Below are positions 59,747 to 64,000 of a stretch of 64,000 bases of DNA, piece after piece. The DNA is taken from assembly GCA_038746605.1 (NCBI GenBank), contig JBCDKM010000022.1:1-64000 (forward strand). Reading direction: 5' to 3'. Both the position numbers and the translations under genes were made by a program. The DNA comes from Rubricoccus sp038746605 (GTDB taxonomy: Bacteria; Bacteroidota; Rhodothermia; Rhodothermales; Rubricoccaceae). A model generated the notes under the pieces. That model ran no database searches and was not told where the DNA came from. It saw only the letters and a list, made by a program, of their open reading frames with translations. Numbering within the stretch: position 1 is the first letter of the stretch; each line of letters starts with the position of its first letter.

Positions 59747-62284
59747 TCAGCGGCGGCGCTTGGTGCGGGCCGTAGCGGTCGCCGTGAGCGGGTCCTCCGG
59801 CCAGGGGTGCTTCGGGTAGCGGCCCCGGAGGTCCTTGCGCACGTCGAAGTAGCCGGTCTCCCAGAAGCTCGCGAGGTCCGCCGTGACTTGCACCGGACGC
59901 CGGGCCGGGCTCAGGAGGTGCATCACGACCGGCACGCGCCCGCCGAGCACACGCGGCGTCTCCGCCATCCCGAACGTTTCCTGCAACTTGACCGCCAGGA
60001 CGGGCGCCTCGGGCTCGGAATAATCCAGCGCGATGTTGGACCCCGACGCGACCTCGATGCGCTCCGGCGCGAGGCGGTCCAGGTCGCGGCGGCGGTCCCA
60101 CGGGATGAGCGCGTCGAGGGCAGTCGCGAGATCGGCGCGGTTGAGATCGTTGAGGGAGCGGGCGCCACGCGCGAAGGGCGCGAGCCAGGCATCGAGGGCA
60201 GCGAGGAGAGCGTCGTCGGAGACATCGGGCCAGCCGTCCTCGTGGTGGTGGAGGAATGCGAGGCGCCGTCGGAGACGCTCGGCAGTCTTCGTCCACTTCA
60301 GCACGCCGAGGCCACGCAGCCGGACGCCGTCCCAGAGTGCGGCCTGAACGGCCTCCGGGTCGGGAGCACGAAGCGGGCCTTCGCGCAACACGAGCGCCCC
60401 GAGCCGCTCCACGCGCCGCGCCGAAACCCGCCCCGCCCCGTCGTCCCACTCGACGACCTCCTCGCGCTCGATCTGGTCCGCGAAGAGGATCTCGACTTCT
60501 TCCGCCTCCAGTGGCGCCGCCAGGAAGATCCGCGCCGCTCCCACCCGTGCGTCCAGGCTCGCGACGGCCAGCCACTCATGGTCGGCCAGCGGGTCCGTGG
60601 CGGGGAGGACGGCGCTGTGCCCCTCGCGGAGCTGGTAGCGGACCTCGCGCGGGGTTTCGGCGGTGCGCTTCGCGAGACGATCCGGGTAGGCGAGCACGAG
60701 AACGGGCCCGGCATCCGCGGCATCGTCCGCCTCGGTGCCGAGGCGGGCGAGGTGGCGAAGCCGCTTCGCTTCCTTTCGCGCGGCGTGAAGCGCTCCCCGG
60801 GCGACGCTGAAGCCCCGGTAACGGCTCATCTCGCCCGGCTGGCGGAGCGCGTCCAGGCGAAGGCGAAGGTCGGCGTCGGGCGCTCTCGGTCCCTCGGAGC
60901 GGAGAAGGTCGCGCTCGCCGAGGACGGCGGCGACATCGGCCGCGAGCGAGGAGCCACTCGCGAGAAGCATGTGCCCGAGACGAGGGTGAACGGGCAACCG
61001 CGCGAGCTTCCGACCATGGTCCGTCAGCGCGCCGTCGCGGTCCAGCGCACCGAGCATTCGGAGGAGATCGCGGGCCGTCTGAAAGGTGGCCTCCGGCGGT
61101 GGATCCAGCCAGCGGAGGTCACGGGGCGCAGCCCCCCACGCGGCGAGGTCGAGCGCGAGCGGCGCGAGGTCGGCGCGGAGGACCTCGGGCGGCGCAAAGT
61201 CCTGCAGCGCAACCGTTTCCGCCTCGCTCCAAAGCCGGTAGGCGGTACCCGGCGCGGTGCGCCCGGCGCGACCCGCGCGCTGGTCTGCTTCGGCGCGAGA
61301 GACGCGAACCGTCTCCAATCGGCTCATGCCGGTGCTCGGCGAAAACCGAGGCCGTCGCGCCAGCCCGGCGTCCACCACCGCCAGCACGCCGTCGATGGTA
61401 AGACTGGTCTCCGCGATGCTCGTCGCGAGGACCACCTTGCGACGGTGCTTCGGTGCGGGCGAGACCGCGGCATCCTGCTGGGCGGGCGGCAGAGCGCCGT
61501 AGAGTAGGTGGAGGTCCACGTCGGGCGGGAGGCCGCGCAGGGCCTCGGCGCAGCGGCGGATTTCTCCGGCACCGGGCAGGAACGCGAGGACGCCGACTCC
61601 CCCCGCCGCGGGCCCGCGGCGGGACGGGTCGGCCTCGGAGAGCGCGCGGTGCACAGCGGCCGCCACTGCTTCCGGGGCACGGCGACGATCCTCGGGCGGG
61701 CCGAGGTGGACCGTCTCGACGGGGAACGTGCGGCCCTCGGCGGAGATCACGGGCGCAGGTCCCGCTTCATCCGCGAGGAGTGCGGCGAAGCGCTCACCGT
61801 CCAGTGTGGCGCTCATCGCGAGGAGCCAGAGATCCGGGCGGAGCAACTCGCGAGCCTGGAGGGCCAGCGCGAGGCCGAGATCGCCAGGCAGCGAGCGCTC
61901 ATGCACTTCGTCGAACACCACCGCCCCGATGCCCTCCAGGCTGGGGTCGTCCAGCAGCATCCGCGTCAGGATGCCCTCCGTGACGACTTCGATGCGCGTC
62001 TGACGCGAGACGCGGGACTCGCCTCGCACGCGAACGCCAACCGTCTGCCCGACGCTCTCCCCACGCTCCTGCGCCATACGCCTCGCCGCCGCTCGCGCGG
62101 CCAAGCGCCGGGGCTCCAACACGATGACGCGGCCGTCTACTTCAGGGAGGACGGCGGGGGGCACACGGGTCGTCTTGCCTGCGCCAGGAGGAGCCTGCAG
62201 CACCGCAACCCCCCGCTGGCGGAGGGCTTCCACCAGCCCGGGCAGGGCGGCATCAACGGGGAGCGGCGGGAGCGGTCGGGGCAT
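59747..62284 (-). CDS. hrpB: ATP-dependent helicase HrpB
   Basis: 845 residues, ATG 62284. DEAH-box SF2 helicase: Walker A PPGAGKTTRVPPAV, DEVHERSLPG, SATLDGERFAALL, motif VI ADQRAGRAGRTAPG; then the HrpB-specific C-terminal domain (LPVHPRLGHMLLASG, LALAYPDRLAKR-like, IPWDRRRDLDRLAPERIEV, RRPVQVTADLASFWETGYFD). Length is normal for HrpB (about 810-850). A perfect dispersed-palindrome copy (60727-60746) is embedded in frame at RHLARLGTEADDAAD, in a linker before VLVLAYPDRLAKR. Confidence 0.95.
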   Translation of the reverse strand: MPRPLPPLPVDAALPGLVEALRQRGVAVLQAPPGAGKTTRVPPAVLPEVDGRVIVLEPRRLAARAAARRMAQERGESVGQTVGVRVRGESRVSRQTRIEVVTEGILTRMLLDDPSLEGIGAVVFDEVHERSLPGDLGLALALQARELLRPDLWLLAMSATLDGERFAALLADEAGPAPVISAEGRTFPVETVHLGPPEDRRRAPEAVAAAVHRALSEADPSRRGPAAGGVGVLAFLPGAGEIRRCAEALRGLPPDVDLHLLYGALPPAQQDAAVSPAPKHRRKVVLATSIAETSLTIDGVLAVVDAGLARRPRFSPSTGMSRLETVRVSRAEADQRAGRAGRTAPGTAYRLWSEAETVALQDFAPPEVLRADLAPLALDLAAWGAAPRDLRWLDPPPEATFQTARDLLRMLGALDRDGALTDHGRKLARLPVHPRLGHMLLASGSSLAADVAAVLGERDLLRSEGPRAPDADLRLRLDALRQPGEMSRYRGFSVARGALHAARKEAKRLRHLARLGTEADDAADAGPVLVLAYPDRLAKRTAETPREVRYQLREGHSAVLPATDPLADHEWLAVASLDARVGAARIFLAAPLEAEEVEILFADQIEREEVVEWDDGAGRVSARRVERLGALVLREGPLRAPDPEAVQAALWDGVRLRGLGVLKWTKTAERLRRRLAFLHHHEDGWPDVSDDALLAALDAWLAPFARGARSLNDLNRADLATALDALIPWDRRRDLDRLAPERIEVASGSNIALDYSEPEAPVLAVKLQETFGMAETPRVLGGRVPVVMHLLSPARRPVQVTADLASFWETGYFDVRKDLRGRYPKHPWPEDPLTATATARTKRRR
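60727..60746. repeat. CCGCCTCGG palindrome inside hrpB coding sequence
   Basis: Perfect copy, minus-strand translation Ala-Arg-Leu-Gly-Thr-Glu-Ala, in the helicase linker. Confidence 0.8.
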
Positions 62285-62374
62285 CGGTGGTAAGATCCGA
62301 TGCCGAGACGCTCCTGGTCGGCCGGGCCCCTCGGCCTATCCTGACGCGTCCGAGTGAGGCTCTCCCCTTCTCCT

Positions 62375-63958
62375 ATGCTTCTCTCCCGTCGTTTCCGCGC
62401 GTTCTGGGCCCGCTACCTCGCGCCCTACTCGCAGGAGCGCGACCTCGGCTTCTCCGAGACGCTCTCCCAGGCGGCGCTCGCCGGGCTACGCGTCCTGGGC
62501 TGGTTCGGTGTTCTCACGCTCACGGCATACGTCCTCTCGCGCGGGATCTCCGCCATCGCCACGGGCACGATGATGGACGAGATCGCGGCGGGCTTCGGCG
62601 AGGTACTGTCCGACAAGCTGATCGTCCTCGCGTCCTCGGCGGTTTTCCTCCTCTTCGCGCGGGTCCGTCTCTCGTTGGCCGCCACGCGCCTCGTCGTCGG
62701 CCTGTTCGTGATCGTGGTCGGGGCGCTCATCATCTGGGGAGACTTCCAGCGGGGCGACTTCAACCTGACAGCCGGATGGCTGGCGCTGCTGCTCTTGCTC
62801 GTGGCGGGTGCTATCCCGTTCCAGCCGCTCCACACGCTCCTGCTCGGCCTCACACTGACGGCCATCCATACGCTATTTGCCATCCAGCCTGCACCGGACG
62901 GGACCCCCTTCGGCGGCGAGATCCGCCGGTTCGTGTTCCTCCTGCTCGTGACGTTCGTCGCGACGGCAGTCGAGAGCGCGCTCTACCAGGGTCGCCATGC
63001 GCAGTACCTCGCGAAGCGCAAGCTGGAGCGCTTCCGCCATCTCCTCACCACGCAGAACACGCGACTCGCGCTCCAGGCGCGCGCGGTGGAGAACCAGAAC
63101 GCGCGGCTGGAGGAGCAGGCGGTCAAGCTGGAGGCGCAGCAGAAGCAACTGATCCAGCAAGAGAAGATGGCGAGCCTCGGGCAGCTCACGGGCGGTATCG
63201 CGCACGAGCTCAAGAACCCGCTCAACTTCATCACCAACTTCGCTGCGCTCTCGATGGAGCTCCTGGACGAGATGGAGGAAGAAATGCGCGAGGACCCCAC
63301 ACGGCCCGTCGGGGAGGCGCTGGATGGCTCCGTGGACCTCCTGGAGGACCTCAAAACGAACGCCGGGAGGATCCGCGACCACGGCCGCCGCGCGGACGGC
63401 ATCATCCGCTCCATGCTCGCGCACTCCCGCGCGAGGCCCGGTCCGCGCCGCATGGTCAAGCTTAACTCCCTGTTGGAAGAGTACATCGGGCTGGCCTACC
63501 ACGGGATGCGCGCCGAGCACCAGAGCGTCAGTGTGGAGGTCGTTCGAGACTTCGACGAGACCGTCGGCGAGATCGCGATTGTGCCAGAGGAGATGGGGCG
63601 TGTCTTCCTCAACCTCCTCGACAATGCCTTCGCGGCTACGCGGGAGCATGCCGTCCTCGCGGATGGAGAGTACCAGCCGCTCGTCCGTGTGGCGACTCGC
63701 GCGCTAGAAGGCGGCGGTGCGGAAGTCCGCGTGGAGGACAACGGGGAGGGCATCCCGCCCGAGATCGCGGACAAGATCTTCCAGCCGTTCTTCACCACCA
63801 AGCCGACCGGCGAGGGGACGGGACTCGGGCTCTCGCTCTCGTACGAGATCGTCGTCAACGGCCACGGCGGCAGGCTGGAGACGGACGAGCCCTCAGGCAG
63901 CGGAGCGGCGTTCGTCGTCACGCTCCCCGAGGGCGAGCCGGACGAGCCCCAGACGTAG
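62375..63958 (+). CDS. Membrane sensor histidine kinase
   Basis: 527 residues from ATG 62375 (a GTG at 62354 is possible). About six N-terminal membrane helices (residues ~20-205) with no periplasmic domain of size, a coiled coil (NTRLALQARAVENQNARLEE), HisKA with phospho-His in GQLTGGIAHELKNPLNFITN, and HATPase: LNLLDNAFAAT, VEDNGEGIPPEIADKIFQPF, GTGLGLSLSYEIV. Proteins like this with the H-E-L-K-N-P-L-N box often lack a receiver partner next door; the window ends before a response regulator could be seen. Confidence 0.92.
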   Translation: MLLSRRFRAFWARYLAPYSQERDLGFSETLSQAALAGLRVLGWFGVLTLTAYVLSRGISAIATGTMMDEIAAGFGEVLSDKLIVLASSAVFLLFARVRLSLAATRLVVGLFVIVVGALIIWGDFQRGDFNLTAGWLALLLLLVAGAIPFQPLHTLLLGLTLTAIHTLFAIQPAPDGTPFGGEIRRFVFLLLVTFVATAVESALYQGRHAQYLAKRKLERFRHLLTTQNTRLALQARAVENQNARLEEQAVKLEAQQKQLIQQEKMASLGQLTGGIAHELKNPLNFITNFAALSMELLDEMEEEMREDPTRPVGEALDGSVDLLEDLKTNAGRIRDHGRRADGIIRSMLAHSRARPGPRRMVKLNSLLEEYIGLAYHGMRAEHQSVSVEVVRDFDETVGEIAIVPEEMGRVFLNLLDNAFAATREHAVLADGEYQPLVRVATRALEGGGAEVRVEDNGEGIPPEIADKIFQPFFTTKPTGEGTGLGLSLSYEIVVNGHGGRLETDEPSGSGAAFVVTLPEGEPDEPQT

Positions 63959-63969
63959 CGCGGCTCTTC

Positions 63970-63989
63970 CCACCTCGGCCCCGAGGCGG
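63970..63989. repeat. CCGCCTCGG palindrome, 2-nt loop variant
   Basis: Left arm CCACCTCGG (one mismatch), right arm perfect; 11 nt after the histidine kinase stop. Confidence 0.8.
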
Positions 63990-64000
63990 AGGGAGCTACA

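Overview
The window is high-GC DNA (about 70% in typical coding stretches) from a free-living, probably aerobic and marine-type bacterium of the Bacteroidota/Rhodothermota lineage. A Rubricoccaceae-like member (Rubrivirga/Rubricoccus) is my best guess. The basis is the type III glutamine synthetase, three secreted proteins ending in type IX secretion (T9SS) sorting domains, Tat-exported proteins together with TatC, the S6-S18-L9 gene order, and many single-gene transcription units. This taxonomic call is inferred from gene content; no search was run.

Layout. 1-4.7 kb: end of a T9SS cargo protein, glutamine synthetase III and its likely Lrp/AsnC regulator. 4.7-11 kb: tRNA-Ile2(CAU), an SDR/DUF2867 protein, small hypotheticals, a site-2 protease with CBS domains, a Nudix CoA hydrolase, a metallo-beta-lactamase-fold hydrolase, and a 570-bp gap with a REP-like inverted pair. 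11-17 kb: a five-PPC-domain metallopeptidase, queD-folE, a GH43 lipoprotein and a DinB-like pair. 17-24 kb: two divergent SDRs, an acetyltransferase, a secreted heptad-repeat RED protein, an FG-GAP T9SS protein and two Tat-signal tail-collar paralogues. 24-29.6 kb: a Crp/Fnr regulator with a near-perfect operator before a DUF2892 gene, two hydrolases and rarA. 29.6-31.6 kb: a lower-GC two-gene cassette (DUF488 protein plus partner) bounded by 84-bp direct repeats of the rarA 3' end. 31.7-40.2 kb: M16 peptidase, MBL protein, R2lox, CAP protein, DsbD-alpha-like protein and the rpsF-rpsR-rplI operon. 40.5-54.5 kb: a membrane-anchored transglycosylase-like protein, class I amidotransferase, Smr, BrkB, zinc-ribbon/lysine 2,3-aminomutase pair, Fic, TatC, phosphoribosyltransferase, small secreted proteins, glyA, DUF4359 and DUF4159. 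54.6-64 kb: a strikingly AT-rich lipoprotein gene, an outer-membrane protein, a YpfJ-like peptidase, a CotH/LTD T9SS protein, HrpB helicase and a histidine kinase.

The strongest unexplained signal is a dispersed palindrome with arms CCGCCTCGG / CCGAGGCGG. It occurs about 37 times, roughly once per transcription unit and usually just after a stop codon. It is absent inside tightly coupled operons. It comes in a 2-nt-loop class and a class with a longer, partly palindromic loop. Two perfect copies lie in frame inside genes. The second strong signal is the DUF488 cassette inserted at the rarA 3' end with a diverged duplicate of the rarA tail. No CRISPR array, insertion sequence, integrase or rRNA gene was seen.
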